From positions 3,720,001-3,784,000 of the forward strand of contig NZ_CP082269.1 in the NCBI RefSeq assembly GCF_019880405.1: a stretch of 64,000 bases of DNA, read 5' to 3'. Shown one piece after another: positions 6,809 through 17,521 of this stretch (its first letter is position 1; every line of letters begins with the position of its first letter). Origin of the DNA: Enterobacter sp. C2 (lineage in GTDB: Bacteria; Pseudomonadota; Gammaproteobacteria; Enterobacterales; Enterobacteriaceae). Under the pieces are notes generated by a model, which was given only the letters and a program-made list of their open reading frames with translations, was not told the DNA's origin and searched no databases. The position numbers and the translations under genes were made by a program.

Positions 6809-7828
6809 ATGAGCAAAATCAAAAGCTATGCTGCCAAAGAAGCCGGGAGCGAACTGGAGCTATACGAATACGACGCCGGGGAACTGCAGGCCGGGGACGT
6901 TGAGGTCCAGGTCGACTACTGCGGCATCTGCCACTCTGACCTGTCGATGATCGACAACGAGTGGGGCATGTCCCAGTATCCGCTGGTCGCCGGGCACGAG
7001 GTGATTGGTCGCGTAGCAGCCCTGGGCAGCGCGGCGCAGGACAAAGGTCTGAAGGTGGGCCAGCGTGTGGGTATCGGCTGGACGGCGCGCAGCTGTGGCC
7101 ACTGCGATGCCTGTATCAGCGGCAACCAGATCAACTGCCTGGAAGGCGCGACCCCGACCATCCTTAACCGCGGCGGCTTTGCTGAAAAGATCCGTGCCGA
7201 CTGGCAATGGGTGATCCCGCTTCCGGACAGCATCGATATTGAATCCGCCGGGCCAATGCTCTGCGGCGGCATCACGGTGTTTAAACCGCTGCTGATGCAC
7301 AACATCACCGCCACCAGCCGCGTCGGGGTGATCGGTATCGGCGGCCTGGGCCATATTGCTATTAAACTGCTGCACGCCATGGGCTGCGAGGTGACGGCGT
7401 TCAGCTCTAACCCGGCGAAAGAGCAGGAAGTGTTAGGGTTCGGGGCAGATAAGGTGGTGAACAGCCGCGATCCAGAGGCGTTAAAAGCCCTGGCGGGTCA
7501 GTTCGATCTGATCATCAACACCGTTAACGTCGACCTGAACTGGCAGCCCTACTTCGAGGCGCTGGCTCACGGCGGAAACTTCCACACCGTTGGCGCGGTG
7601 CTGAAGCCGCTTCCGGTTCCGGCCTTCACCCTGATCGGTGGCGACCGCAGCATCTCCGGTTCAGCAACCGGTACGCCGTACGAACTGCGCAAGCTGCTGC
7701 GCTTTGCCGGTCGTAGCAAGGTTGCGCCGCAGACCGAGCTGTTCCCGATGTCGCAGATCAACGAGGCCCTGCAGCACGTTCGTGACGGCAAGGCCCGTTA
7801 TCGCGTGGTGTTGAAGGCAGATTTTTAA
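6809..7828 (+). CDS. ahr: NADPH-dependent aldehyde reductase, zinc alcohol dehydrogenase family
   Basis: 339 aa from ATG 6809 (AAAGGAAA upstream), the same length as E. coli Ahr (YjgB), which also neighbours leuX. Catalytic zinc ligands C38 (YCGICHSD) and H62 (GHE) and the structural zinc cysteines C96, C99, C102 and C110 are visible. The dinucleotide-binding loop is GIGGLGHIA near 175-183. The enzyme reduces a broad range of aldehydes to alcohols in the cytosol. It is followed by a strong stem-loop and a convergent kinase gene. Confidence 0.93.
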   Translation: MSKIKSYAAKEAGSELELYEYDAGELQAGDVEVQVDYCGICHSDLSMIDNEWGMSQYPLVAGHEVIGRVAALGSAAQDKGLKVGQRVGIGWTARSCGHCDACISGNQINCLEGATPTILNRGGFAEKIRADWQWVIPLPDSIDIESAGPMLCGGITVFKPLLMHNITATSRVGVIGIGGLGHIAIKLLHAMGCEVTAFSSNPAKEQEVLGFGADKVVNSRDPEALKALAGQFDLIINTVNVDLNWQPYFEALAHGGNFHTVGAVLKPLPVPAFTLIGGDRSISGSATGTPYELRKLLRFAGRSKVAPQTELFPMSQINEALQHVRDGKARYRVVLKADF

Positions 7829-7837
7829 GTTGTAAAC

Positions 7838-7861
7838 GCCCGGCGGCGCAGGTCGCCGGGC
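7838..7861. terminator. Stem-loop between ahr and the dihydroxyacetone kinase gene
   Basis: Perfect 8-bp arms GCCCGGCG (7838-7845) and CGCCGGGC (7854-7861) lie between two convergent genes. No long U-run, so it may be a REP half-unit as well as a terminator. Confidence 0.5.
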
Positions 7862-7869
7862 AGTAAAGG

Positions 7870-9513
7870 TTACGCCTTCACTAGAGCAGCAAAGACCTCG
7901 GCCACCGCCACCGCACCCGGATCGGTAACGCCGGTCAGGCTGTCGCTGTTCACGTATGACGAACGCCCCGCGCCCGCTTTCTGCATCTTCGCGGTGCTCT
8001 CTGCCCCCTCTTTCGCCGCCGCGACCGCAGCGCTGAGATCCTGGCTCTGCAACGCCTCCAGCGCAGGCTGTAGGGCGTCTATCAGCGTCCGGTCACCCAG
8101 ATCCGCTCCACCGTAGTGCTTCATCTGCTTAAGGCCTTTTAACAGCGCATCGGCGATGTTCTCCCCGTCGTGAATCGCCTGCCCCGCAGCGGTGAAGAAT
8201 ATCGACATCAGCACTCCGCTGGAGCCGCCCATTACCGTCGCCAGTCGCTCACCAATGAGCTGGAAGAGCTGAGCGCTGTTATCTAGCGGCAGCTTACCTT
8301 GCTCAAGCTGCTGGGCGATATCCCGCGCGCCCTCGGCAAAGGTCGAGCCGGTATCGCCGTCGCCTACTTTGGCATCCAGCGCGTTGAGCCGGTTCTCCAG
8401 GCTAATCAGCGTCTCGGTGGCAGCGTCAACGATGGCGCGAACGCCAGGGTTGTCAGAGGGCTGGGTCTCAATGCCGGTGTTAATCGCATTGTGCTTAACC
8501 GTGCGCACCGGGGCGAAGGCCACCGCTTTTTGCCAGCCGACGGTCTCAACGTCGGCGTTGAGGGCACGCTCGAACTCATCGTTGAGGCGCAGCAGCGAGA
8601 GCGAGAAGCCTTTCATATCCAGGGAGCTGACCAGCGGCGCGGGGCCGATGAGGTAAGCAATCTGATCCTTGAGCGCCGAGTGCGCCAGCTCTTTGGTGAG
8701 CAGGGCCATCTCCAGCGCCGAGACGCCGCCAAGGTTGTTGATCAGCACCGCCACACGGTCGTTACCCGCTTTCGCCTTCAGCGGCTCGACGAGGGTGTCG
8801 ATGAGCGTTTTACTGTTGTGGGTATCGACGATGCTGGCTCCCGGCTCGCCATGGATGCCGAGACCCAGCTCGACCTTGCCGCGCTGGATGCGGTTCTCCC
8901 CCTCTTCGCCGCTGCCCGGCAGGTTGCAGGTCTCCATCGCCAGCCCGAGGCTCCAGACGCTGTCGCTGGCCTGCTGGGCTATCGCTCGTACTTCGCCGAG
9001 GGATTTACCCTGCTCGGCGGCGTAGCCCGCAATCTTATGCACCAGCGCCGTGCCGGCGATGCCGCGCGGCTGCTTGTTATCCGGCAGGGCGATGTCGTCC
9101 GCGACGATCACCATCTCAACCTTCAGGCCGTGACGTTTGGCTTTCTCCGCCGCGAGGCCAAAGTTGAGGCGATCCCCGGTGTAGTTTTTGACAATCAGCA
9201 GGCAGCCGCGATCGCCGGTGACGGCGACGATGGCGTTAAGCACGGCGTCGACGCTGGGGGAGGCGAACACGTCTCCGCAGACGGCGGCGGTGAGCATCCC
9301 CTTACCGACGAAGCCCGCGTGAGCAGGCTCATGGCCGGAGCCACCGCCGGAGATGACCGCCACGCGGCCCTTGTCCCAGTCGCCGCGCGCAACGATGCGG
9401 ATAGCGGGATCGATATCGAGACGCACCAGGTTAGCGTGCGGTGCGGAGATAATTAAGCCTTCGATGGCATCATTGACCAGCTGCTTGCGGTCGTTGAAGA
9501 AAAATTTGGACAT
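7870..9513 (-). CDS. dhaK: ATP-dependent dihydroxyacetone kinase (fused DhaK-DhaL)
   Basis: 547 aa, single-chain type as in Citrobacter freundii, not the PTS-dependent three-subunit E. coli enzyme. The DhaK domain (about 1-330) has GGGSGHEPAHAGFVGKGM, whose His forms the hemiaminal link to the substrate. The DhaL domain (about 360-547) has KVGDGDTGSTF, the Asp-rich magnesium/ATP loop, and GGSSGVLMS. It converts dihydroxyacetone to DHAP in the cytosol using ATP. It occupies the position between ahr and lptG where E. coli K-12 carries the idn gluconate genes, so this is a local content swap. No neighbouring glycerol dehydrogenase or regulator is seen. SD: GGGAAGC upstream of the start. Confidence 0.92.
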   Translation of the reverse strand: MSKFFFNDRKQLVNDAIEGLIISAPHANLVRLDIDPAIRIVARGDWDKGRVAVISGGGSGHEPAHAGFVGKGMLTAAVCGDVFASPSVDAVLNAIVAVTGDRGCLLIVKNYTGDRLNFGLAAEKAKRHGLKVEMVIVADDIALPDNKQPRGIAGTALVHKIAGYAAEQGKSLGEVRAIAQQASDSVWSLGLAMETCNLPGSGEEGENRIQRGKVELGLGIHGEPGASIVDTHNSKTLIDTLVEPLKAKAGNDRVAVLINNLGGVSALEMALLTKELAHSALKDQIAYLIGPAPLVSSLDMKGFSLSLLRLNDEFERALNADVETVGWQKAVAFAPVRTVKHNAINTGIETQPSDNPGVRAIVDAATETLISLENRLNALDAKVGDGDTGSTFAEGARDIAQQLEQGKLPLDNSAQLFQLIGERLATVMGGSSGVLMSIFFTAAGQAIHDGENIADALLKGLKQMKHYGGADLGDRTLIDALQPALEALQSQDLSAAVAAAKEGAESTAKMQKAGAGRSSYVNSDSLTGVTDPGAVAVAEVFAALVKA

Positions 9514-9588
9514 AGCTTCCCGAGCGGTTAATTAATCGTAAGGAAAGCATAGACGGTGTGACGAAGCGCAAAGTATTAAAGCGGGATT

Positions 9589-9615
9589 TTCCCCGCCCTA
9601 AAAAAGAGCGGGGAA
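9589..9615 (-). terminator. Stem-loop after lptG
   Basis: TTCCCCGC (9589-9596) pairs with GCGGGGAA (9608-9615), with an A/T-rich loop, 8 nt past the lptG stop. Followed on the minus strand by AATCCCGC, not a U-run, so termination strength is uncertain. Confidence 0.45.
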
Positions 9616-9622
9616 GGCTGGA

Positions 9623-10705
9623 TTACGCCCGGCGCATCATCAGCCAGACGCTGATGGCGAGGAACAGGGCGCTCGGCAGCAGCGCGCCGATAATCGGCGG
9701 GATGCCGTACACCAGCGTTAGCGGGCCGAAGATCTGGTCCAGCACGTAGAAGACGAAGCCGAAGCTGATCCCAGTGACCACGCGAACGCCCATCGGCACG
9801 CTGCGCAGCGGGCCAAAGATGAACGACAGGGCCATCAGCATCATGACCGCCACCGACATCGGCTGGAAGATCTTACTCCACATGTTGAGCTGGTAGCGCC
9901 CGGAGTCCTGCCCGGTAGACTTCAGGTACTTCACATAGTCGCGCAGACCGCTGATTGAGAGCGCATCCGGCTCCAGAGCGACCACGCCAAGCTTGTCCGG
10001 GGTCAGGTTGGTCTTCCAGGTGCCGCTAACGGTCTGGGAGCCGGTGATCTGCTTGGGATCCTGCAGGTTGGACTCGTCTACCTGCGACAGTTTCCAGAGC
10101 TTCTGCTGCTCGTCAAATGACGCGTGTGCCGCGTAGCGCACCGACTGCAGACGACGCTGATCGTTGAAGCTGTAGATGCTTACGCCGTTAAGCTCGTTGG
10201 TGCCGGAGACCTGCTGGATGTAGACAAAGCTGTTGCCATCTTTGGCCCACAGCCCCTGCTGGGTAGAGAGCATCGCGCCGCCGTAAATGGCCTGAGCACG
10301 ATAGGTCCTCGCCATCTGCTCACCCTGCGGAGCGACCCACTCACCGATGGCCATAGTTAGCAGCACCAGCGGGATCGCCGTCTTCATTACCGACAGCGCC
10401 ACCTGAAAACGGGTAAAGCCGGAGGCCTGCATGACCACCAGCTCGCTGCGCTGGGCCAGCATTCCTAAGCCCAACAGCGCACCCAGCAGGGCCGCCATCG
10501 GGAAGAAGACCTGAATATCTTTTGGAATGCTGAGCACGGTGTACATCCCCGCGCCCAGTGCATCGTAGCTCCCCTGCCCGGCACGTTTGAGCTGATCGAC
10601 AAACTTGATGATGCCGGAGAGCGACACCAGCATGAACAGCGTCATCATGATGGTGGTGAAGATGGTTTTACCGATATAGCGATCGAGTACGCCAAAAGCC
10701 TGCAT
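9623..10705 (-). CDS. lptG: LPS export ABC transporter permease LptG
   Basis: 360 aa, family length. Six membrane segments flank a periplasmic jellyroll-like domain: an N-terminal pair (FTTIMMTLFMLVSLSGIIKF and the following region to FPMAALLGALLGLGML) and a C-terminal set ending LPSALFLAISVWLMM. With LptF, LptB and LptC it extracts lipopolysaccharide from the inner membrane and pushes it to LptA. The start overlaps the lptF stop by one base (TAATG), the usual lptFG coupling. Confidence 0.97.
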   Translation of the reverse strand: MQAFGVLDRYIGKTIFTTIMMTLFMLVSLSGIIKFVDQLKRAGQGSYDALGAGMYTVLSIPKDIQVFFPMAALLGALLGLGMLAQRSELVVMQASGFTRFQVALSVMKTAIPLVLLTMAIGEWVAPQGEQMARTYRAQAIYGGAMLSTQQGLWAKDGNSFVYIQQVSGTNELNGVSIYSFNDQRRLQSVRYAAHASFDEQQKLWKLSQVDESNLQDPKQITGSQTVSGTWKTNLTPDKLGVVALEPDALSISGLRDYVKYLKSTGQDSGRYQLNMWSKIFQPMSVAVMMLMALSFIFGPLRSVPMGVRVVTGISFGFVFYVLDQIFGPLTLVYGIPPIIGALLPSALFLAISVWLMMRRA

Positions 10706-11805
10706 TATAACGCTCCTTTACGCACGAAACGGGCGCGTATGCGGCGCATCGGCACCGTGTCCCACAGGTTCAGCGCAACCGCCAGCGCCAGATAGAGCAG
10801 GTTCACTGCCCACATCCAGATCATCGGATCGAGCTTGCCCTTGCCGCCGTTGGACTTCAGCGAGGTCTGCACCAGGAAGAAGACCAGGTAGAGCAGCATC
10901 GCGGGCAGCATCGACAGCACGCGGCCCTGGCGCGGGTTCACCACGCTGAGCGGCACCACCATCAGCGCCATGACAAAGACGGCGAAGATGAGGGTTAAGC
11001 GCCAGTGCAGCTCTGCGCTCGCCCGCGACGTGTCGGTGTGCATCAGGGTGCGCATGTCCATCTGCTCGGTATCGTCTGGATCCAGCGCCACCGCCTGATG
11101 GCCAACAATCGCCTGGTAGCCCTGGAAGTCGGTAATGCGGAAGTCGCGCAGCAGGGCGGTGCCTTCAAAGCGCGTCCCCTTGGTCAGGGTGACCACCTGC
11201 GAACCGTCTTTGCGCTGCGAGAGCTGGCCGGAGTCAGCTACCACGACCGATGGGCGCGCGTTGCCTTTAGGGCGCAGCTGCGCGAGGAAGACGTCGTGGA
11301 AGTTGCTGCCGCTGACGCTCTCGATAAACAGCACCGAGTTACCGTCGGTGGCCTGCTGGAACTGCCCCTGCGCCAGCGCCGCCATGCCAGGGTTGGCTTT
11401 GGCTTCCGCCAGCACCTCATCCTGGTGGCGCGAGGACCACGGCCCGGCCCACATCACGTTAACGGCGGCCAGAATGCCGGTAAAGATCACCAGCACCATC
11501 GCGGCCTTCACCAGCACGGCCTTGCTCAGGCCGCAGGCGTGCATCACCGTGATCTCACTGTCGGTGTAGAGCTTGCCAAAGGTCATCAGCAGCCCGAGGA
11601 ACAGGCTAAGCGGCAGGATCAGCTGCGCCATTTCAGGTACGCCCAGCCCTAATAAGGAGAGCACCAGATTTGTCGGGATATCACCGTCAACGGCTGCACC
11701 GAGGATCCGCACCAGCTTCTGACAGAAGAAGATCAGCAGCAGGATGAATAGGATCGCAAGTTGACTTTTTAGCGTCTCCCGAACCAGATATCTTATGATT
11801 ATCAC
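10705..11805 (-). CDS. lptF: LPS export ABC transporter permease LptF
   Basis: 366 aa, same length and N-terminus (MIIIRYLVRETLKSQLAILF) as E. coli LptF. Six membrane segments with a central periplasmic domain (about residues 125-270). Partner of LptG in the LptB2FG transporter. It is transcribed divergently from pepA across a 256-bp region. Confidence 0.97.
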   Translation of the reverse strand: MIIIRYLVRETLKSQLAILFILLLIFFCQKLVRILGAAVDGDIPTNLVLSLLGLGVPEMAQLILPLSLFLGLLMTFGKLYTDSEITVMHACGLSKAVLVKAAMVLVIFTGILAAVNVMWAGPWSSRHQDEVLAEAKANPGMAALAQGQFQQATDGNSVLFIESVSGSNFHDVFLAQLRPKGNARPSVVVADSGQLSQRKDGSQVVTLTKGTRFEGTALLRDFRITDFQGYQAIVGHQAVALDPDDTEQMDMRTLMHTDTSRASAELHWRLTLIFAVFVMALMVVPLSVVNPRQGRVLSMLPAMLLYLVFFLVQTSLKSNGGKGKLDPMIWMWAVNLLYLALAVALNLWDTVPMRRIRARFVRKGAL

Positions 11806-12061
11806 TATAAATACGCCCGTAAAAACCCGTCTTTTTGCAGGAAAATCGCTTGTTTCATGGCTTAAACGTCATTTATTCTCTTGAGTCGTCGAAAGCATCG
11901 CTAAGATGTAAGAAACTTAGCGGATGCACGTTTCAGGATATGTTCTGACGTGTCGAACTAAGATTAACACGAAGTCACCGCAACAGCGGACATGAGTTAC
12001 GAAAGCTTGCAATTCTATCCGTAGCCCCGGCTGTTGTCTTTAAGATTCAGGAGCGTAGTGC

Positions 12062-13573
12062 ATGGAGTTCAGTGTAAAAAGCGGTAGCCCGGAGAAACAG
12101 CGGAGTGCCTGCATTGTGGTTGGCGTGTTTGAACCGCGCCGGCTCTCCCCTATCGCCGAGCAGCTCGATAAGATCAGCGACGGCTACATCAGCGCGCTGC
12201 TGCGCCGTGGAGAGCTAGAAGGCAAGCCGGGACAGACGTTGTTGCTGCACCATGTTCCTAACGTCCTGTCAGAGCGCATTTTATTGATTGGCTGCGGCAA
12301 AGAGCGTGAGCTGGACGAGCGCCAGTACAAGCAGGTTATTCAGAAAACGATAAATACGCTGAATGATACCGGCTCAATGGAGGCGGTCTGCTTCCTGACC
12401 GAACTGCACGTTAAAGGGCGCAACACCTACTGGAAAGTGCGCCAGGCCGTTGAGACGGCAAAAGAGACCCTCTACAGCTTCGATCAGCTGAAAACCAACA
12501 AATCCGAGCCGCGTCGTCCGCTGCGCAAAATGGTCTTCAACGTGCCGACTCGTCGCGAGCTGACCAGCGGCGAGCGTGCCATTCAGCACGGCCTGGCGAT
12601 CGCCTGCGGCATCAAAGCGGCAAAAGATCTCAGCAACATGCCACCGAATATCTGTAACGCAGGCTATCTTGCGTCACAGGCGCGTCAGCTGGCGGACTCC
12701 AACAGCGAGAACATCACCACCCGGGTGATCGGCGAGCAGCAGATGCGCGAGCTGGGGATGCACTCCTATCTGGCCGTAGGCCAGGGCTCGCAGAACGAAT
12801 CCCTGATGTCGGTCATCGAGTACAAGGGCAGCAGCGATGCCGAAGCGCGTCCGATTGTGCTGGTGGGTAAAGGGCTGACCTTTGACTCCGGCGGCATCTC
12901 CATCAAGCCTGCCGAAGGCATGGATGAGATGAAGTATGACATGTGCGGCGCGGCGGCGGTGTACGGCGTGATGCGCATGGTCGCCGAGCTGAAGCTGCCG
13001 CTGAACGTGGTGGGCGTGCTGGCAGGCTGTGAAAACATGCCCGGTGGCCGCGCCTTCCGTCCGGGCGACGTCCTGACCACCATGTCCGGCCAGACCGTGG
13101 AAGTGCTGAACACCGATGCCGAAGGGCGTCTGGTGCTGTGCGACGTCCTAACCTACGTGGAGCGCTTCGATCCCGAGCTGGTGATCGACATCGCTACCCT
13201 GACCGGGGCGTGCGTCATTGCCCTCGGCCACCACATCACCGGCCTGATGTCGAACCACAACCCGCTGGCCCACGAGCTGATTGGCGCGTCCGAGCAGGCA
13301 GGGGATCGCGCATGGCGTCTGCCGCTGAGCGACGAGTACTACGAGCAGCTGGAGTCGAACTTTGCCGATATGGCAAACATCGGCGGGCGTCCTGGCGGGG
13401 CGATCACCGCGGGCTGCTTCCTGTCGCGCTTTACCCGGAAATACAACTGGGCGCACCTCGACATCGCCGGTACCGCATGGCGCTCTGGCAAAGCCAAAGG
13501 CGCAACCGGCCGCCCTGTCGCCCTGCTGTCGCAGTTCCTGCTGAACCGCGCCGGTTTCAACGGCGAAGAGTAA
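12062..13573 (+). CDS. pepA: Leucyl aminopeptidase PepA (XerA), M17 family
   Basis: 503 aa, the E. coli length. The M17 signature NTDAEGRL lies near residues 350-357; the metal ligands are carried by [16 protein letters not shown] and that signature, and GALGHH-like [10 protein letters not shown] follows. It is a cytosolic manganese/zinc aminopeptidase that releases N-terminal residues. In E. coli it also binds DNA in Xer recombination at cer/psi sites and in carAB control. SD CAGGAG lies upstream of the ATG. A REP element follows. Confidence 0.97.
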   Translation: MEFSVKSGSPEKQRSACIVVGVFEPRRLSPIAEQLDKISDGYISALLRRGELEGKPGQTLLLHHVPNVLSERILLIGCGKERELDERQYKQVIQKTINTLNDTGSMEAVCFLTELHVKGRNTYWKVRQAVETAKETLYSFDQLKTNKSEPRRPLRKMVFNVPTRRELTSGERAIQHGLAIACGIKAAKDLSNMPPNICNAGYLASQARQLADSNSENITTRVIGEQQMRELGMHSYLAVGQGSQNESLMSVIEYKGSSDAEARPIVLVGKGLTFDSGGISIKPAEGMDEMKYDMCGAAAVYGVMRMVAELKLPLNVVGVLAGCENMPGGRAFRPGDVLTTMSGQTVEVLNTDAEGRLVLCDVLTYVERFDPELVIDIATLTGACVIALGHHITGLMSNHNPLAHELIGASEQAGDRAWRLPLSDEYYEQLESNFADMANIGGRPGGAITAGCFLSRFTRKYNWAHLDIAGTAWRSGKAKGATGRPVALLSQFLLNRAGFNGEE

Positions 13574-13591
13574 GCGTAAAACAGCAGTAAA

Positions 13592-13623
13592 TCGTAGGCC
13601 GGGTAAGCGTAGCGCCACCCGGC
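13592..13623. repeat. REP element after pepA
   Basis: The outer pairing GCCGGGT...ACCCGGC encloses AAGCGTAGCGCC, preceded by GTAG. The same family is seen inverted at 34776-34806. Confidence 0.7.
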
Positions 13624-13657
13624 TTCGCATTTAAAGTGACCACAAGAAGCCCCATAT

Positions 13658-14101
13658 ATGAAGAATGCAACGTTCTACCTTCTGGACAATGACACGCAGC
13701 AGGATGGCTTAAGCGCCGTTGAACAACTGGTGTGTGAGATTGCCGCAGAACGTTGGCGAGCAGGTAAACGCGTTCTGATCGCCTGCGAAGATGAGCGGCA
13801 GGCGGTGCGCCTCGACGAAGCCCTGTGGGCGCGTCCGGCCGAGCGCTTTGTGCCGCATAATCTGGCGGGCGAAGGTCCGCGCGGCGGTGCGCCGGTGGAG
13901 ATCGCCTGGCCGCAAAAGCGCAACAGCAGCCCGCGCGATCTGCTGATCAGCCTGCGGGTGAACTTTGCAGATTTTGCCACCGCTTTCACAGAAGTGGTAG
14001 ACTTCGTTCCTCACGAAGAAACTCTGAAACAACTGGCTCGCGAACGCTATAAGGCCTATCGCCTGGCTGGTTTCAACCTGAACACGGCAACCTGGAAATA
14101 A
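13658..14101 (+). CDS. holC: DNA polymerase III chi subunit
   Basis: 147 aa, E. coli length. N-terminus [12 protein letters not shown], then [16 protein letters not shown], the nucleotide-binding-like fold typical of chi. With psi it links the clamp loader to SSB at the replication fork. The stop shares one base with the valS start (TAATG), the conserved holC-valS coupling. Confidence 0.96.
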   Translation: MKNATFYLLDNDTQQDGLSAVEQLVCEIAAERWRAGKRVLIACEDERQAVRLDEALWARPAERFVPHNLAGEGPRGGAPVEIAWPQKRNSSPRDLLISLRVNFADFATAFTEVVDFVPHEETLKQLARERYKAYRLAGFNLNTATWK

Positions 14102-16956
14102 TGGAAAAGACATATAACCCCCAAGATATCGAACAGCCGCTTTACGAGCACTGGGAGCAGCAGGGCTACTTCAAACCGAATGGCGATGAGAGCCAGGAGA
14201 GCTTCTGCATCATGATCCCGCCGCCGAACGTGACCGGCAGTTTGCATATGGGCCACGCCTTCCAGCAGACCATCATGGATACCATGATCCGCTACCAGCG
14301 CATGCAGGGCAAAAACACCCTGTGGCAGGCCGGGACCGACCATGCGGGCATTGCGACCCAGATGGTGGTTGAGCGTAAGATTGCCGCTGAAGAGGGTAAA
14401 ACCCGCCACGACTACGGTCGCGATGCCTTCATCGACAAAATCTGGCAGTGGAAGGCAGAGTCCGGCGGCACCATCACCCGTCAGATGCGCCGTCTCGGCA
14501 ACTCCGTGGACTGGGAGCGCGAGCGCTTCACCATGGACGAGGGCCTCTCCAACGCCGTGAAAGAGGTGTTCGTTCGCCTCTATAAAGAAGATCTGATCTA
14601 CCGTGGCAAGCGCCTGGTGAACTGGGATCCGAAGCTGCGCACCGCGATCTCTGACCTGGAAGTCGAGAACCGCGAATCGAAAGGTTCCATGTGGCACATC
14701 CGCTACCCGCTGGCCGACGGCGCGAAAACCGCCGACGGTAAAGATTACCTGGTGGTCGCCACCACCCGTCCGGAGACCCTGCTGGGGGATACCGGCGTTG
14801 CGGTGAACCCGGAAGATCCGCGCTACAAAGATCTGATCGGTAAATTCGTGGTGCTGCCGCTGGTTAACCGCCGCATTCCGATTGTCGGCGACGAGCACGC
14901 CGATATGGAGAAAGGCACCGGCTGTGTGAAGATCACCCCGGCGCACGACTTTAACGACTACGAAGTAGGCCGTCGTCACGCCCTGCCGATGATCAACATC
15001 CTGACCTTTGACGGCGATATCCGTGAAAGCGCAGAGGTGTACGACACCAAAGGCAACGAAACTGACGTCTACTCCAGCGAGATCCCGGCAGCGTTTCAGA
15101 AGCTGGAGCGCTTTGCCGCCCGTAAAGCGGTAGTGGCTGCCGTTGACGCCCTTGGCCTGCTGGAAGACGTTAAACCCCACGACCTGACCGTACCGTACGG
15201 CGACCGCGGCGGCGTGGTGATCGAGCCGATGCTGACCGACCAGTGGTATGTCCGCGCCGACGTGCTGGCAAAACCGGCTGTGGAAGCGGTTGAGAACGGT
15301 GACATCCAGTTCGTGCCGAAGCAGTACGAGAACATGTACTTCTCCTGGATGCGCGATATTCAGGACTGGTGTATCTCCCGTCAGCTGTGGTGGGGCCACC
15401 GTATCCCGGCCTGGTACGACAACGAAGGCAACGTCTTTGTGGGCCGCACCGAAGAGGAAGTGCGTCAGGAGAATAACCTGAGCGCCGACGTAGCCCTGCG
15501 CCAGGACGAAGACGTGCTGGACACCTGGTTCTCCTCCGCGCTGTGGACCTTCTCTACCCTCGGCTGGCCGGAGAACACAGACGCCCTGCGTCAGTTCCAC
15601 CCGACCTCGGTGATGGTCTCTGGCTTCGACATCATCTTCTTCTGGATCGCCCGCATGATCATGATGACCATGCACTTCATCAAAGATGAAGACGGCAAGC
15701 CGCAGATCCCGTTCAAGACCATCTACATGACCGGTCTGATCCGCGATGACGAAGGTCAGAAGATGTCTAAATCCAAGGGCAACGTGATCGACCCGCTGGA
15801 TATGGTGGACGGTATCTCCCTGGCGGATCTGCTGGAGAAACGCACCGGCAACATGATGCAGCCGCAGCTGGCAGAGAAAATTGCCAAGCGCACCGAGAAG
15901 CAGTTCCCGAACGGCATCGAGCCGCACGGCACCGACGCCCTGCGCTTTACCCTGGCGGCGCTGGCCTCTACCGGCCGCGACATCAACTGGGACATGAAGC
16001 GCCTGGAAGGCTACCGCAACTTCTGTAACAAGCTGTGGAACGCCAGCCGCTTTGTGCTGATGAACACCGAAGAGCAGGATTGCGGCTTCAACGGCGGCGA
16101 GATGACCCTCTCCCTGGCGGATCGCTGGATCCGTGCCGAGTTCAACCAGACGGTGAAAGCCTTCCGTGAAGCGCTGGACAGCTACCGCTTCGATATTGCA
16201 GCGGGCATCCTGTATGAGTTCACCTGGAACCAGTTCTGTGACTGGTATCTGGAGCTGACTAAGCCGGTGATGAACGGTGGCTCTGAAGCCGAACTGCGCG
16301 GCACACGCAACACCCTGGTCACGGTGCTGGAAGGTCTACTGCGTCTGGCGCACCCGATCATTCCGTTTATTACCGAAACCATCTGGCAGCGCGTGAAGGT
16401 GCTTACCGGTAATACCGCTGACACTATCATGCTGCAACCCTTCCCGGCCTTCGATGCCGCCCAGGTTGATGAAGAGGCGGTAGCGGATACCGAGTGGCTG
16501 AAGCAGGCGATTGTCGCGGTGCGTAACATCCGCGCCGAGATGAACCTCTCCCCGGCTAAGCCGCTGGAGCTGCTGCTGCGCGGCTGTAGCAGCGATGCGG
16601 TACGCCGTGTAAACGACAACCGCAGCTTCCTGCAGACCCTGGCGCGTCTGGAGAGCATCACCCTGCTGCCTGCCGATGATAAAGGTCCGGTCTCTGTGAC
16701 CAAGATCATCGACGGCGCAGAGCTGCTGATCCCGATGGCTGGCCTGATCGACAAGGATGCCGAGCTGGAGCGTCTGGCAAAAGAGATCGCCAAAGTGGAC
16801 GTTGAAATTGGTCGTATCGAGAGCAAACTGGGGAACGAAGGCTTTGTGGCGCGCGCGCCGGAAGCGGTCGTTGCCAAAGAGCGTGAGCGTCTGACCGCCC
16901 TGGCCGAAGCGAAAGTTAAACTCGCCGAACAGCAGGACGTCATCAGCGCGCTGTAA
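14101..16956 (+). CDS. valS: Valyl-tRNA synthetase
   Basis: 951 aa, E. coli length. Class I signature [14 protein letters not shown] near 41-54 (HIGH-type HMGH) and KMSKS near 554-558 ([10 protein letters not shown]). The editing domain lies between, with [12 protein letters not shown] near 222-233. An anticodon-binding region and a C-terminal coiled coil ([17 protein letters not shown]) complete it. Charges tRNA-Val and hydrolyses mischarged Thr-tRNA. Confidence 0.98.
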   Translation: MEKTYNPQDIEQPLYEHWEQQGYFKPNGDESQESFCIMIPPPNVTGSLHMGHAFQQTIMDTMIRYQRMQGKNTLWQAGTDHAGIATQMVVERKIAAEEGKTRHDYGRDAFIDKIWQWKAESGGTITRQMRRLGNSVDWERERFTMDEGLSNAVKEVFVRLYKEDLIYRGKRLVNWDPKLRTAISDLEVENRESKGSMWHIRYPLADGAKTADGKDYLVVATTRPETLLGDTGVAVNPEDPRYKDLIGKFVVLPLVNRRIPIVGDEHADMEKGTGCVKITPAHDFNDYEVGRRHALPMINILTFDGDIRESAEVYDTKGNETDVYSSEIPAAFQKLERFAARKAVVAAVDALGLLEDVKPHDLTVPYGDRGGVVIEPMLTDQWYVRADVLAKPAVEAVENGDIQFVPKQYENMYFSWMRDIQDWCISRQLWWGHRIPAWYDNEGNVFVGRTEEEVRQENNLSADVALRQDEDVLDTWFSSALWTFSTLGWPENTDALRQFHPTSVMVSGFDIIFFWIARMIMMTMHFIKDEDGKPQIPFKTIYMTGLIRDDEGQKMSKSKGNVIDPLDMVDGISLADLLEKRTGNMMQPQLAEKIAKRTEKQFPNGIEPHGTDALRFTLAALASTGRDINWDMKRLEGYRNFCNKLWNASRFVLMNTEEQDCGFNGGEMTLSLADRWIRAEFNQTVKAFREALDSYRFDIAAGILYEFTWNQFCDWYLELTKPVMNGGSEAELRGTRNTLVTVLEGLLRLAHPIIPFITETIWQRVKVLTGNTADTIMLQPFPAFDAAQVDEEAVADTEWLKQAIVAVRNIRAEMNLSPAKPLELLLRGCSSDAVRRVNDNRSFLQTLARLESITLLPADDKGPVSVTKIIDGAELLIPMAGLIDKDAELERLAKEIAKVDVEIGRIESKLGNEGFVARAPEAVVAKERERLTALAEAKVKLAEQQDVISAL

Positions 16957-16964
16957 TCGCGTTC

Positions 16965-16989
16965 GCCCCTTACCTCTCCGGTAAGGGGC
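16965..16989 (+). terminator. Stem-loop after valS
   Basis: Perfect 10-bp arms GCCCCTTACC and GGTAAGGGGC around a 5-nt loop, 8 nt past the stop. No U-run follows, so readthrough into yjgM is possible. Confidence 0.5.
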
Positions 16990-17012
16990 ACTTATCAACG
17001 AAGAGCCTCACC

Positions 17013-17519
17013 ATGAATGTTGCAACCGCCACTCAACTGCACATGCGCCGCATCACGCCTGAAGACAATGCGGCTATCGCCGCCGTTATTCGCCAGGTGT
17101 CGGCGGAGTATGGCCTGACCGCCGACAAGGGCTACACCGTTGCCGATCCCAATCTTGACGAGCTGTACGCGCTCTACAGCCAGCCGGGCCACGCCTACTG
17201 GGTGATTGAGCAAGATGGTCAGGTGGTGGGCGGCGGGGGCGTCGCGCCGCTCCAGTGCAGCGAACCCGATATCTGTGAATTGCAGAAGATGTACTTCCTG
17301 CCCGCGGTACGCGGCAAAGGAATGGCGAAAAAGCTGGCGCTTGCCGCGCTGGATCACGCCCGTACGCAAGGGTTTACCCGCTGCTATCTGGAGACCACCG
17401 CGTTTCTGAAAGAGGCGATTGGCCTCTACGAGCATCTGGGCTTTGAACACATCGACGGGCCGCTGGGCTGTACCGGGCACGTCGATTGTGAAGTGCGGAT
17501 GTTAAAAGCGCTGGCCTGA
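17013..17519 (+). CDS. yjgM: GNAT-family N-acetyltransferase YjgM
   Basis: 168 aa. Acetyl-CoA motif A region [20 protein letters not shown] near 91-110 and a following helix, then [21 protein letters not shown] near 127-147. It matches E. coli YjgM closely over its length. Substrate not established from sequence. Convergent with miaE, only 2 bp apart; E. coli yjgN, normally between valS and yjgM, is absent here. Confidence 0.92.
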   Translation: MNVATATQLHMRRITPEDNAAIAAVIRQVSAEYGLTADKGYTVADPNLDELYALYSQPGHAYWVIEQDGQVVGGGGVAPLQCSEPDICELQKMYFLPAVRGKGMAKKLALAALDHARTQGFTRCYLETTAFLKEAIGLYEHLGFEHIDGPLGCTGHVDCEVRMLKALA

Positions 17520-17521
17520 AA

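Noticed and set aside
14056-15927. 623-codon open frame on the strand opposite valS
   Set aside because: Codon bias of high-GC valS leaves the opposite frame open; the sequence is His/Val/Gln-rich and resembles no protein. Similar antisense frames over mpl, arcB, tamB and dhaK were rejected for the same reason.
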